The notes beneath the pieces were generated by a model. That model worked only from the letters and a program-made list of their open reading frames with translations, was not told the DNA's origin and did no database searches. From Streptomyces noursei (lineage in GTDB: Bacteria > Actinomycetota > Actinomycetes > Streptomycetales > Streptomycetaceae): a stretch of 33,473 nucleotides of DNA. Every line of letters starts with the position of its first letter. The first letter of the stretch is position 1. The stretch spans positions 1-33,473 of the forward strand of contig NZ_LWBU01000377.1 in NCBI RefSeq assembly GCF_001646665.1, given 5' to 3'. A program made the translations under genes and the position numbers. Positions 23,757 through 31,654 of the stretch are shown in pieces.

Positions 23757-23875
23757 TCCTCGCAGGATAGTGGCGGCGGGGCGGTAGCGGCACCGCTGAC
23801 GGGCCCGCACTGGGCACACGACCACGAACCGTCCGGGCCCTGCTGGGCCGTCCCGCCGCATCTCGGGCACTGCAC
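23753..23875 (-). CDS. Tiny zinc-ribbon protein (40 aa)
   Basis: GTG 23875, six bases after GAGGGGG, starts VQCPRCGGTAQQGPDGSWSC then AQCGPVSGAAT; an ATG at 23905 in the same frame would add ten residues but lacks a ribosome-binding site. Two CxxC pairs (CPRC, CAQC) 13 residues apart define a minimal zinc ribbon. The TGA stop overlaps the ATG of the next gene, which carries a similar ribbon, forming a compact coupled pair. Confidence 0.6.
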   Translation of the reverse strand: MQCPRCGGTAQQGPDGSWSCAQCGPVSGAATAPPPLSCEE

Positions 23876-23905
23876 AGCATCCCCCTCTTCTTGCCGTCCG
23901 GGCAT

Positions 23906-24333
23906 GCGCGTGCGCGTCCACGGTCAGCATGCCCGTCCCCGTCCCATGGGGGCATGCATCTTCCAGCCAGGGAGGCGGGTGAGGCGCGGCCCCGGTGGTC
24001 GAGGGCGGCTCTGGACCCGTCGCGTGCACCCACCGGTCAACGAGCCGACCGGCTGAAGGTGTCGCCCAGCCGCCATTGAGACGCCGACGTGCTGCTCGTC
24101 GATGTCCATCCTCCAACCGACGGCTGGCCGAGGCGGCCGGTTCAGCGCCGGCTACCCGCGCCGCCCGGAGGAGCGATCCAGCACCCTGCCGCGGCCGCGC
24201 GCCACCTCCTTGCACCGGCCCAGCTCCGCTGGGGGCGGCGCGTGCTCCGACGTACGGGGTTCCGGGTGCCTTGGGACCTGCACGGTTTTAGGCTGGTCGT
24301 CCACCCCAGGGGGGGAGCCTGGGAGGTGCTGGA
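23906..24333. other. Intergenic region between zinc-ribbon pair and ku
   Basis: About 430 bp separate two divergent transcription units. The frames here (for example a 61-codon minus frame starting MDIDEQHVGVSMAAG at 24109) are short, Arg/Pro-rich and lack ribosome-binding sites. Promoters for both directions should lie here but I cannot place them. Confidence 0.4.
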
Positions 24334-25245
24334 ATGCCGCGTCCCGTCTGGTCCGGTGCGATTTCGTTCGGTCTGGTGACCATTCCGATCAAGGTGTTGC
24401 CTGCGACCGAGTCGCACAACATCAGCTTCCACCAGGTGCATGAGAAGGACGGCGGCCGGATCCGCTACCAGAAGGTGTGCACCCTGGACGACAACGTGCT
24501 GAGCCAGGACGAGATCGGCCGCGGCTACGAGGTCGCGAAGGACAAGGTCATCCCGATCACGGACGCCGAGCTGGACGCGATGCCGCTGCCGACCGCGAAG
24601 GCGATCGAGATCGTCGCGTTCGTCCCCGCCTCCTCGATCGACCCGATCCGCATCGGTGACTCCTACTACTTGGCCGCGGACGGGCAGGTGGCGGCAAAGC
24701 CCTACAAGCTGCTGCGTGAAGCCCTGGGCCGCTCCGCCCGGGTGGCGATCGCGAAGTTCGCGTGGCACAACCGCGAGCGGCTGGGTCTGCTTCAGGTACT
24801 GGAAGGAGACGTGATCGCCCTGCACGCGATGCGCTGGCCGGACGAGATCCGGGACGCGGCCGCGGTCGCCCCGCCGGCCACCGACATCGACGACTCGGAG
24901 GTCGACGGAGCGGTCGCGCTCATCGACGCCATGACGACCGAGGACCTGACGCAGTTCCGCGACGAGTACCGCACCGCGCTGGAAGAGCTGATCAGCGCCA
25001 AGACCGAGCACCGCGAGCCGCAGCCGGTCGGCGCCGCCCCTGAGGCGGCCGGCGGGGAGGTCGTCGACCTGATGGCCGCGCTCAACGCCTCCGTGGAGCA
25101 GGCCCGGGCCACCCGCGGAGAGAGCGGTGAGCACGCCACCGTCCACGAGATGCCCCGGCCGATGAAGACGGCCGCGAAGCAGACCGCGGCCAAGAAGACC
25201 ACCGAGAAGAAGACCCCCGCCCGCACGACCCGCAAGGCCGGCTGA
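24334..25245 (+). CDS. ku: Ku protein, non-homologous end joining
   Basis: The 303-residue protein begins PVWSGAISFGLVTIPIKVLP, the signature opening of bacterial Ku, and continues ISFHQVHEKDGGRIRYQKVC, EIGRGYEVAKDKVIPITDAE, SYYLAADGQVAAKPYKLLRE, then FAWHNRERLGLLQ, covering the full ring-forming core (about 1-255). The C-terminus (about 270-303) is Lys/Ala/Thr-rich (KQTAAKKTTEKKTPARTTRK), as in Streptomyces Ku forms that contact DNA outside the ring. Ku homodimers thread onto double-strand ends and recruit LigD; no ligD is in the window. GGGAGGTGCTGGA precedes ATG 24334. Many streptomycetes carry several ku copies, some in chromosome arms, and this is probably such an accessory one. Confidence 0.95.
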   Translation: MPRPVWSGAISFGLVTIPIKVLPATESHNISFHQVHEKDGGRIRYQKVCTLDDNVLSQDEIGRGYEVAKDKVIPITDAELDAMPLPTAKAIEIVAFVPASSIDPIRIGDSYYLAADGQVAAKPYKLLREALGRSARVAIAKFAWHNRERLGLLQVLEGDVIALHAMRWPDEIRDAAAVAPPATDIDDSEVDGAVALIDAMTTEDLTQFRDEYRTALEELISAKTEHREPQPVGAAPEAAGGEVVDLMAALNASVEQARATRGESGEHATVHEMPRPMKTAAKQTAAKKTTEKKTPARTTRKAG

Positions 25246-25756
25246 CCACAACAAAACCGTGTCCTCCGCCGAAGAAGACGCCGTCTTACAGGAGTCATTG
25301 CGTCGCCCCCGCATGTGACGCACGAATCGGGCCGTACTCGCCCTACACCCGAAAGGGTGAATGTGTGTCGCAGTTGCAGACCATCCGGTCGTGGTTCCAA
25401 CACCCTCGCTAGTACGCCACCCAAGCGCGGTTCTCGGCCAACCCGAGCCGCCAGGCGTAACTCACCGCTGGCCCTCGCCCGCCCCGTCCCGCACGGGGCC
25501 GGGCGAGGACCGGACAGGCCGCCCGGCCGCACGCACCACCCGCTGCGCCCCGCCGACACCCGCACCACGTCGGCGGGCGCAGCGCTGCCCGCCCGAGGAG
25601 CGTTCACGAGTACGCCTGACCAGGCACTCCGAGGGCGTACGAAGATCGCTTCCAAACCGACGGAGATCGTTTCCGGCTCCGCCCACGACAGGGCCGGGCA
25701 CCGCCCGCTGTCACAGGCAGGGGCAAGGATGGGCGGCATGACGAAGACCGCAGCAG
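25246..25756. other. Region without a supported gene
   Basis: About 510 bp between ku and the truncated GNAT gene. No frame has good codon bias plus a start site. The last 60 bases probably contain a damaged 5' end of the acetyltransferase gene. Confidence 0.4.
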
Positions 25757-26128
25757 GTGTACGGCGGGATGTTCGACCCCCCGCACGGCCTCTACCTCCT
25801 CGCGTACGACGCCGACGGCTTCCCGGTGGGCACCGGCGGCTGGCGCACGCAGAACGAGAACGACCACGGCTACGCGGACGGCGACGCCGAACTGAAGCGC
25901 ATGTACGTCATCGCCGATGCCCGCGGCCTGGGCCTGCCCCGCCGCATCCTCGCCACCCTCGAAGCCGACGCCCGCGCCGCCGGCCGCACCCGCATGGTGC
26001 TCGAAACGGGAATGGCCCAGCCGGAGGCCATAGCCCTCTACACCTCCAGCGGCTACGAACCCTGCACCAAGTTCGGCCACTACCGCGACTACCCCAACAG
26101 CCGTTGCTTCGCTAAGCCGCTGATCTGA
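25757..26128 (+). CDS. GNAT acetyltransferase, 5'-truncated
   Basis: The 123-residue frame (GTG 25757) covers the core and end of a GNAT domain: MFDPPHGLYLLAYDADGFPV, GTGGWRTQ, ELKRMYVIADARGLGLPRRI (the R-G-x-G acetyl-CoA loop), LEADARAAGRTRMVLETGMA, AIALYTSSGYEP and a final YRDYPNSRCFAKPL. Relatives are about 40-50 residues longer at the N-terminus, and the bases upstream of 25757 give no matching sequence, so the first strand and helix are missing. It may be a pseudogene or a shortened enzyme. Substrate unknown. It converges with the seven-TM gene, with only 16 bases between the two stops. Confidence 0.7.
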   Translation: MYGGMFDPPHGLYLLAYDADGFPVGTGGWRTQNENDHGYADGDAELKRMYVIADARGLGLPRRILATLEADARAAGRTRMVLETGMAQPEAIALYTSSGYEPCTKFGHYRDYPNSRCFAKPLI

Positions 26129-26144
26129 CGGCGCCCGACCGCCC

Positions 26145-27377
26145 TCAGCCCCCGACCGCGGACAGCGACCGTTCGGCCGCGGGGCGCGCCGCAAGGGCGC
26201 GGGAGATCGAGACCAAGAGGTCACGGTCCTCCCGCTCCGCCGCGCACACGGCGACCACGGCGGGGGCGCACCGTTCCGTCGGTGGTTCCGGCTCGCGGGC
26301 GCGGGCGTCGGCTGCCGCGACGTACATGGCCGCGAGTCCGGCCGCCACGGCTTCGCGTTCCGGCGCCCCGGCCCCCTTCGCCCGCCGGTACGACCGCTCA
26401 CGCACCTCGTCCGCGCAGTAGGCGCACAGGTCGAGCATCCAGTCGTGGATGGCAGTCATCCGGTAGAGCAGCACCTGCTCGGGTCCGGCGTACCAGGGCG
26501 GGGAGGGGAACTCCCTGCTCCTGTCGGCGGGCCGGGAACGGCGGGCCAGACGCCACAGGGGCCACAGCGCGTGGAGGTCGAGCAGGGGGCGCACCACGCG
26601 GTCGACGAGGCCGGGGCCGTAGACCGGCACCAGGAGCCCGAAGCCGATCACCATCCCGCACACCGCCATGAAGGGTGACAGGCTCTCGTTCAGCGCGTCC
26701 CAGTCCCGGCCCGCCCAACGGGCGGCGATGGCGGTCAATTTGACCGAGCTGAAGACGATGTTGCCCACGGAGCCGAGCACGAGGACCAGCAGCCCGACCC
26801 ACAGGAACCGGTCGACCGCCGTCCTGGTCCCGTCCGCCGCCCTTCTGCCGATGTCGAGCATCCAGTTCCCGCACACGAGGGCCATGGCCACGCCGGCGAT
26901 GACGTACGCGAGCAGGTAGAGCACGAGCATTCCGCTGATGTACGGGGTGGTGGCGTAGTACGTGTCGAAGTTCCGCGGCTGCTCCACCGGGACGTCCCCC
27001 AGGGCGAAGAGCACCGTCAGGGCCACGATCACGGCGCAGCAGCCGGTCCACCACGCCCGTGCGCGTCGACGCGCACGGGCACAGTCCTCCGGCTTCCCCT
27101 TCCAGTAGTTCAGCAGCACCAGGCTCGCGCACGCGTAGGCGGTCATGAGGCAGTGGACGAGGAGGGCCGACAGGTTGCTGACGCCGGTGAACCGGTTGAC
27201 GACGGTCACGGTGGGCGGGGCGGACAGGATGAAGCCCAGGCAGGGCAGGAACAGCAGGCTGTTCACCGTCCGGACCGTGGGGCTGCGCCGGCCGCGCACG
27301 AGGCCGGGCAGCCTCGCCAGCACGGCGGCGCCCAGCACGGCCGCGGGAACGTAGTAGTCGATTCCGTCCGGCGCCAT
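26145..27377 (-). CDS. MAB_1171c-type seven-TM membrane protein
   Basis: The 410-residue protein starts at ATG 27377, whose A is the last base of the upstream TGA (TGATG), showing translational coupling. About seven transmembrane helices fill residues 8-285 (for example VPAAVLGAAVLARLPG, SALLVHCLMTAYACASLVLL, YISGMLVLYLLAYVIAGVAM, FLWVGLLVLVLGSVGNIVF). A cytoplasmic helical tail follows (FPSPPWYAGPEQVLLYRMTA, IHDWMLDLCAYCADEVRERS). The layout matches the MAB_1171c family of actinobacteria, labelled putative transporters without proof. Members are often next to an HTH gene and an ImmA/IrrE-like gene, as here. A sensing or transport role is inferred from this association. Confidence 0.8.
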   Translation of the reverse strand: MAPDGIDYYVPAAVLGAAVLARLPGLVRGRRSPTVRTVNSLLFLPCLGFILSAPPTVTVVNRFTGVSNLSALLVHCLMTAYACASLVLLNYWKGKPEDCARARRRARAWWTGCCAVIVALTVLFALGDVPVEQPRNFDTYYATTPYISGMLVLYLLAYVIAGVAMALVCGNWMLDIGRRAADGTRTAVDRFLWVGLLVLVLGSVGNIVFSSVKLTAIAARWAGRDWDALNESLSPFMAVCGMVIGFGLLVPVYGPGLVDRVVRPLLDLHALWPLWRLARRSRPADRSREFPSPPWYAGPEQVLLYRMTAIHDWMLDLCAYCADEVRERSYRRAKGAGAPEREAVAAGLAAMYVAAADARAREPEPPTERCAPAVVAVCAAEREDRDLLVSISRALAARPAAERSLSAVGG

Positions 27378-27922
27378 CAGCCGGCCAGGGAGGCCCAGAT
27401 GCGCCCTGCCACGTCGCCCGGGGGCGTTCCGTCGTGCGCGCCGAGCAGGAAGGGGCGGAACCTCGCCGCCAGCAGACGGCCGAACTTCTCCGCGCGCCGT
27501 TCCTCGGCAACGCTGTGGTCGGTGCGCGCCGCCACGTGGGCCAGGGCTTCCTCCAGGTCCCAACGGTCCCCGAGCATCCGCGCGGCCGCCGCTCCGCCGG
27601 CGGGGCTGCCGGGCTGCCCGCACCGGCCCTCCTTGCGGTGCCACAACTCGTGCCCGAGTATCACCATCTGATGGAACGGCAGGGTGTTCTTCTCCACCGC
27701 GATCACTTCGTGGTCGCCCAGGTCGAGCCAGAGCCCACTGACCGTGTCGGGCGGGAACGGCTCCAGCATCAGCCGGACTTCACACCCGCCGCTCTTGCTC
27801 ACGTAGTCGCAGATCGCCTTCAGCAACGCGTGCGGTTCCTGCCCGACCGGGCGCGCCGTTCCGGCGAACAGTTCGTCCCGATGGCGCTTCATCGCACGGG
27901 ATACGGCCAGCGCGTCCCACAT
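27377..27922 (-). CDS. ImmA/IrrE-like zinc metallopeptidase
   Basis: The 181-residue protein (ATG 27922, after GGTGGGGGAGAC; ATG 27943 is an alternative) contains HELWH at 91-95 within LPFHQMVILGHELWHRKEG, the HExxH zinc motif of M78 ImmA/IrrE peptidases. Upstream lies VSGLWLDLGDHEVIAVEKNT, the usual beta-strand pair before the active helix, and downstream an ERRAEKFGRLLA helix whose glutamates may give the third zinc ligand. ImmA-type enzymes cleave partner HTH repressors. The preceding gene encodes an HTH protein and the following one a seven-TM protein, so a regulated proteolysis module is likely. It is often annotated as a toxin component. The frame to 28105 is not supported. Confidence 0.82.
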   Translation of the reverse strand: MWDALAVSRAMKRHRDELFAGTARPVGQEPHALLKAICDYVSKSGGCEVRLMLEPFPPDTVSGLWLDLGDHEVIAVEKNTLPFHQMVILGHELWHRKEGRCGQPGSPAGGAAAARMLGDRWDLEEALAHVAARTDHSVAEERRAEKFGRLLAARFRPFLLGAHDGTPPGDVAGRIWASLAG

Positions 27923-28158
27923 GTCTCCCCCACCCGGACGCATCCCCCGCCGGTACACAGTCCCTTGAGTCCTTGAACGCGTGTGCGGCACTTGGTCAGT
28001 CGCCACCGCTGCCCGCCCAAGAGAGGCCGGCCCTGGAGACCGACGCTCACCCGTCCGCGACAGTATCCACTCGCGTCCGCGCAGGCAACTGCGGCCGCTG
28101 CCCATCGTACCTGGCCAGAGGGTGTTTTCCCGGTGCGGGAAGCCGGTCGGGCGCCCGG

Positions 28159-28869
28159 CTAGCGGGCGTCGTCCGCGCGTCCCTCCCGCGCGCGCTCCTC
28201 GCGCGAGCGGCGGGCGATGGACTCGATGAGGGCGATGATGGGCTGCGCGGTGTCGTCCGGCACGTCGGCGAGCGCACGCGCGGCGTAGCCGACGACGCCG
28301 AGATCGGCACCAGGGGATCCGGAGGGGCCGGAGTCCCTGAGTCGCTGGATGTCCTCGTCCTGGCGGGCGACGGTGCGCTCCAGCAGGTCCTTGTGGATCA
28401 GCTGGAGCACCCGGTCGAGCGCCTCGGCGGGGGGAGCGACCAGGAACTCGATGCTCTCGCCGAAGAAGCGCGCGATGCCGGCCGCGTGATCGAGGTTGGG
28501 CGCCTTACCCGTCTTGATCATCTTGTCGAGCCACTGGGCGCTCGTCCCCGCGCCCGCCGCGATCTCCGCCAGCGAGTACGTGCGCCGCTGCCCGTCGGGC
28601 GAGCTCCGGAGCCGGGTGCGGCGCAGGAAGACGATCCGGGCCACCACGCGGCTGTGGCGCTCCTCGACCGGGTCCGCGCCGCCGCCGCTCTGCGGCGGCT
28701 CGCCGCGGAGCAGTCTGCGGACGTCTTCCTCGGCGAGCCCCGAGGCGTAGGCGAGCCCGCCCTCGCCCTCGACGCGGAGCACGTCCTCGGGGTCGAGCCC
28801 GGCACGTTGGAGCAGCGAGGTGATGCGGCGAGCCGTCCCGGCGGGGTCCGCGGTGGACCTCTCGCTCAT
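28159..28869 (-). CDS. XRE-like HTH transcriptional regulator
   Basis: The 236-residue protein (ATG 28869, GGGAAG five bases before; GTG 28887 is possible) has an N-terminal helical domain (about 10-60), then an XRE-like helix-turn-helix at about 75-144 (RRTYSLAEIAAGAGTSAQWL, DKMIKTGKAPNLDHAAGIAR, FFGESIEFL) and a C-terminal helical region (LQLIHKDLLERTVARQDEDI, AARALADVPDDTAQPIIALI). The HTH form, with residues inserted after the first helix, is that seen with ImmA/IrrE partners. About 236 bp separate it from the peptidase gene, so that gene may have its own promoter. It is the likely substrate and controller of the module. Confidence 0.8.
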   Translation of the reverse strand: MSERSTADPAGTARRITSLLQRAGLDPEDVLRVEGEGGLAYASGLAEEDVRRLLRGEPPQSGGGADPVEERHSRVVARIVFLRRTRLRSSPDGQRRTYSLAEIAAGAGTSAQWLDKMIKTGKAPNLDHAAGIARFFGESIEFLVAPPAEALDRVLQLIHKDLLERTVARQDEDIQRLRDSGPSGSPGADLGVVGYAARALADVPDDTAQPIIALIESIARRSREERAREGRADDAR

Positions 28870-28999
28870 TCCTGCTTCCCGACTCACTGGCCGACTCCTC
28901 GCCGATGGCGTACTTGAACGTCAAACATTAACGACTTCAGCTGGGCGTCATCAACCACGGATGACGGAAATCGGGGCTCTCCGCGGCCGGGCTCAACGC

Positions 29000-29052
29000 G
29001 GCGAGCCCCGCCCCTCATCGGGACGGAACCCTGATGCGGGGCGGGGCTCGCC
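29000..29052 (-). terminator. Strong hairpin terminator
   Basis: GGCGAGCCCCGCCCC (29000-29014) is the exact complement of GGGGCGGGGCTCGCC (29038-29052), with a partly paired 23-nt loop. It lies just past the stop of the 815-aa secreted protein gene. Confidence 0.75.
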
Positions 29053-29063
29053 GGTGCGAGGTG

Positions 29064-31511
29064 CTACCGGACCGTGACGGCGGTGAGGTCGACAGGGCCG
29101 GTGAGGGTGCCCGGGACCTCGTGCCACGAAGCCCATCCGCCCGTCGTGGTGTCGAGGGTGATGTTCCGGACCTTGGCTTCGCTTCCGGTGGCGTAGACGT
29201 GGACGTTGCCGGCGGCGGAGGCGCTGGTGATACGGGTCAGACCGCTGCCGCCGATCCTGCTCCAGGACGGCTTCCACATCCCGGCGAGGTAGTCGGCGCT
29301 CTGGTTGTACAAGGCTCCGTCGGAGCCGACGGCCTGGACCTGGACGGTCTCCCCGACGCGGGCGGCCGCGATGTCCTTGGCGCCGGTGAGGGAGCCGGGG
29401 ATCTCGCCCCAGACGGTCCAGGTGCCGTTGCGGGTGTCGAAGTCGCGCCCGTAGGCCTTGCCGCCCGCGATCCCGTAGAGGCGGACGAACCGGCCCGCCT
29501 TCACACTGGTGAGCCGGGTCAGGCCGGTGACACCGCTCACCGGGGTCCAGGTGTCGTTCCAGCGCCCGGTGTTGTAGTTGCCGACCTGGGTGTGGAGGTC
29601 GCCACCGGAGCCGATGATCTGTACGTACAGGACGTTGTCGATCATGCTGGCGGACACGTCCTTGACGCCGCCCGCGCCGCCGGGGATCTCGTACCAGTCG
29701 GCCCAGGTGCCGGTCCGCGGGTCGTACTCACGGTCGTAGACCTTGCCGCCCGCGACACCGACGTAGCGGACGATGGCGCCGTGGGCGACGCCGGTGAGCG
29801 AGGTGATCGGCGCGCCGCCGATGTCGTTCCACCGGGCGCCGAAGGCTCCGGTGGCCAGGTTGCCGCTCTGGGCGAACATCGTGCTGCTCGCGGCCGCGCC
29901 CAGCGTCACCGCCGAAGGCGCGACGGAGACGGCTGCGCTCACGTCCGCGGCGCCGGAGAGGCTGCCCTGGAGCTCCTCGAACGCGCTCCACTCGTCGGTC
30001 GCCGTGTTCAGCGCCGCGTTGGTGATCCTTCCGTCGGCGCCGACGGCGTAGAGCTCGACGGAGTCCCCGGACGGGACGCTGGTGATGCGGGTGAGGCCGG
30101 AGCCGCCGGCCTTGCGCCACGTCTCGTTCCAGCGGCCGGCGTCGTAGTCGCCGAACTGGGTCCAGATGGCGCCGTCGGAGCCGATGATCTGCACGTGGAC
30201 GTTGTTGCCGATGGTGCTGGAAGCGATGTCCACGGCTCCGCCGGCGCCGCCCGGGACGGCGCCCCACGCGGTCCACTTGCCGGTCCGGGTGTCGAAGTCG
30301 CGGCCGTAGACCTCGCCGCCCCCGATGCCCTGGACCCGGACCGTCGCGCCGGAGACGGCGCTGGTGATGTGGGAGAGCCCGGTGGCCCCGACGGCGGCCC
30401 AGGTGTCGTTCCAGCGTCCGGTCCGGTAGTCGGCGGCCTGGGCGTACAGATTGCCCTCCGAGCCGACGATCAGTACGTGGACGGTGTCGCCGACGAGCGC
30501 GGCGGTGACGTCCTTGGCGCCCGCGGCGCCGCCCGGGACCTCGCCCCACCCCGACCACCTGCCGGTACCGGTCTCGAAGTCCTGGCCGTAGACCCGGCCG
30601 CCGGCGATGGCGTACGCGCGGATCACGTCGCCGTGGCGGACCGTGCTCACCCGGGAGACGTCAAGGCCGTCCACCTTCCCCCAGGACGACCCGAACTCGC
30701 CGTAGCCGAGGTCCCCGGACTGGGACCACATCGTCCCGCCGCCCCCGGCGAGCAGGGCGACCTGACCGCCGTTGCGCGGGGCGACGACCTGGTCGATCCA
30801 CTGGCCGACGTTGTCGGTGCGGGCGGAGACGGCTCCCGTACGGGTCTCCGTCTCGCCCAGGCAGCCGCCCTGCCAGGAGCGGGAGCTGATGGCGACGAGT
30901 TCGCCGGCGGTGTCGAGCAGGGGGCCGCCGGTGTCGCCCTTGCACAGGACGTCGGTGCCCTTGCCGGTGACGGCCAGGGTGGTGGAGGTGCTGGAATCGG
31001 TGGTGAAGGTGCCGGTGTGGAGCTTCTCCGGGGCCCACTCGGTCTTCGTCCGCCCGAACCCCGCGGCTGTCAACTCGGCCCCGATCGCCGGAGCGCCGGT
31101 GGCACGCTTGACAGGGGCGATGTCGGTGACGGGGGAGGCCAGACGGGCCAGGACCAGATCGCGGTCGGCGGCGCTCGCGGAGACCTCCACGATCCGGCGG
31201 GTCTGGCCCCCGGCGAAAGTGGCCGTGGTCCGCGCGGCGGGCTTCCCGGCCTTGACGGTCTCACCGGGCGCGGCGGCCAGGCAGGACGCGGCGGTCAGGA
31301 CCCAGCGGGCGCTCACCAGCGTGGCGGTGCAGGCACGGCTGTCGGCCTCGTCGCCGACGGTCAGCCTCGCGGCGTAGGCATACGTGCCGGCACCGGCTCC
31401 GGGGCCCGCGAGGGCCCGGGCGGAGCCGGCCGAGACCAGGCTCGCGGCGACCGCCGTGGCGGTGACGAGCAGGCAGGTCATGCGCACCGAACGGGGACGG
31501 GACTCAGACAT
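29064..31511 (-). CDS. Secreted trypsin-fold pseudoprotease with propeller-like repeats (815 aa)
   Basis: ATG 31511 follows AAGGAA at good distance. A signal peptide (MTCLLVTATAVAASLVSAGS with SARALA) leads to an S1 chymotrypsin-fold domain (about 42-250). The fold markers are present, but the catalytic His is Ser (S76 in VLTAASC) and the catalytic Ser is Thr (T194 in KGDTGGPL); only D118 remains. Cysteines 61/77 and 190/217 can form the usual disulfides. Residues 250-815 hold about eleven alternating blade-like repeats of some 47 residues, such as GRVYGQDFETGTGRWSGWGE and GNLYAQAADYRTGRWNDTW. Proteolysis is unlikely; binding to a surface or sugar is a better guess. Streptomyces has many such paralogues, usually annotated as serine proteases. 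Confidence 0.85.
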   Translation of the reverse strand: MSESRPRSVRMTCLLVTATAVAASLVSAGSARALAGPGAGAGTYAYAARLTVGDEADSRACTATLVSARWVLTAASCLAAAPGETVKAGKPAARTTATFAGGQTRRIVEVSASAADRDLVLARLASPVTDIAPVKRATGAPAIGAELTAAGFGRTKTEWAPEKLHTGTFTTDSSTSTTLAVTGKGTDVLCKGDTGGPLLDTAGELVAISSRSWQGGCLGETETRTGAVSARTDNVGQWIDQVVAPRNGGQVALLAGGGGTMWSQSGDLGYGEFGSSWGKVDGLDVSRVSTVRHGDVIRAYAIAGGRVYGQDFETGTGRWSGWGEVPGGAAGAKDVTAALVGDTVHVLIVGSEGNLYAQAADYRTGRWNDTWAAVGATGLSHITSAVSGATVRVQGIGGGEVYGRDFDTRTGKWTAWGAVPGGAGGAVDIASSTIGNNVHVQIIGSDGAIWTQFGDYDAGRWNETWRKAGGSGLTRITSVPSGDSVELYAVGADGRITNAALNTATDEWSAFEELQGSLSGAADVSAAVSVAPSAVTLGAAASSTMFAQSGNLATGAFGARWNDIGGAPITSLTGVAHGAIVRYVGVAGGKVYDREYDPRTGTWADWYEIPGGAGGVKDVSASMIDNVLYVQIIGSGGDLHTQVGNYNTGRWNDTWTPVSGVTGLTRLTSVKAGRFVRLYGIAGGKAYGRDFDTRNGTWTVWGEIPGSLTGAKDIAAARVGETVQVQAVGSDGALYNQSADYLAGMWKPSWSRIGGSGLTRITSASAAGNVHVYATGSEAKVRNITLDTTTGGWASWHEVPGTLTGPVDLTAVTVR

Positions 31512-31625
31512 GGGATTTCCTTCGTGAAGGGCGCTCCGCGGCGGCGCGCCGGTGTCCGCCGGGCCCGAGGGCCGCGCGGACACCCGGCAACGCGCGTGAC
31601 GGGGGATCACCCGGAGGTGAGGCGT

Positions 31626-31648
31626 GGCGGGCGGTCAAGCCGCCCGCC
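31626..31648 (-). terminator. Hairpin terminator
   Basis: GGCGGGCGG 31626-31634 and CCGCCCGCC 31640-31648 form a perfect 9-bp stem with a TCAAG loop, seven bases beyond the stop of the 547-aa gene on the minus strand. Confidence 0.65.
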
Positions 31649-31654
31649 CTGCCG

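Noticed and set aside
23924..24109. 61-codon minus ORF beginning MDIDEQHVGVSMAAG
   Set aside because: The opening looks protein-like but the rest is Arg/Pro-rich and there is no ribosome-binding site.
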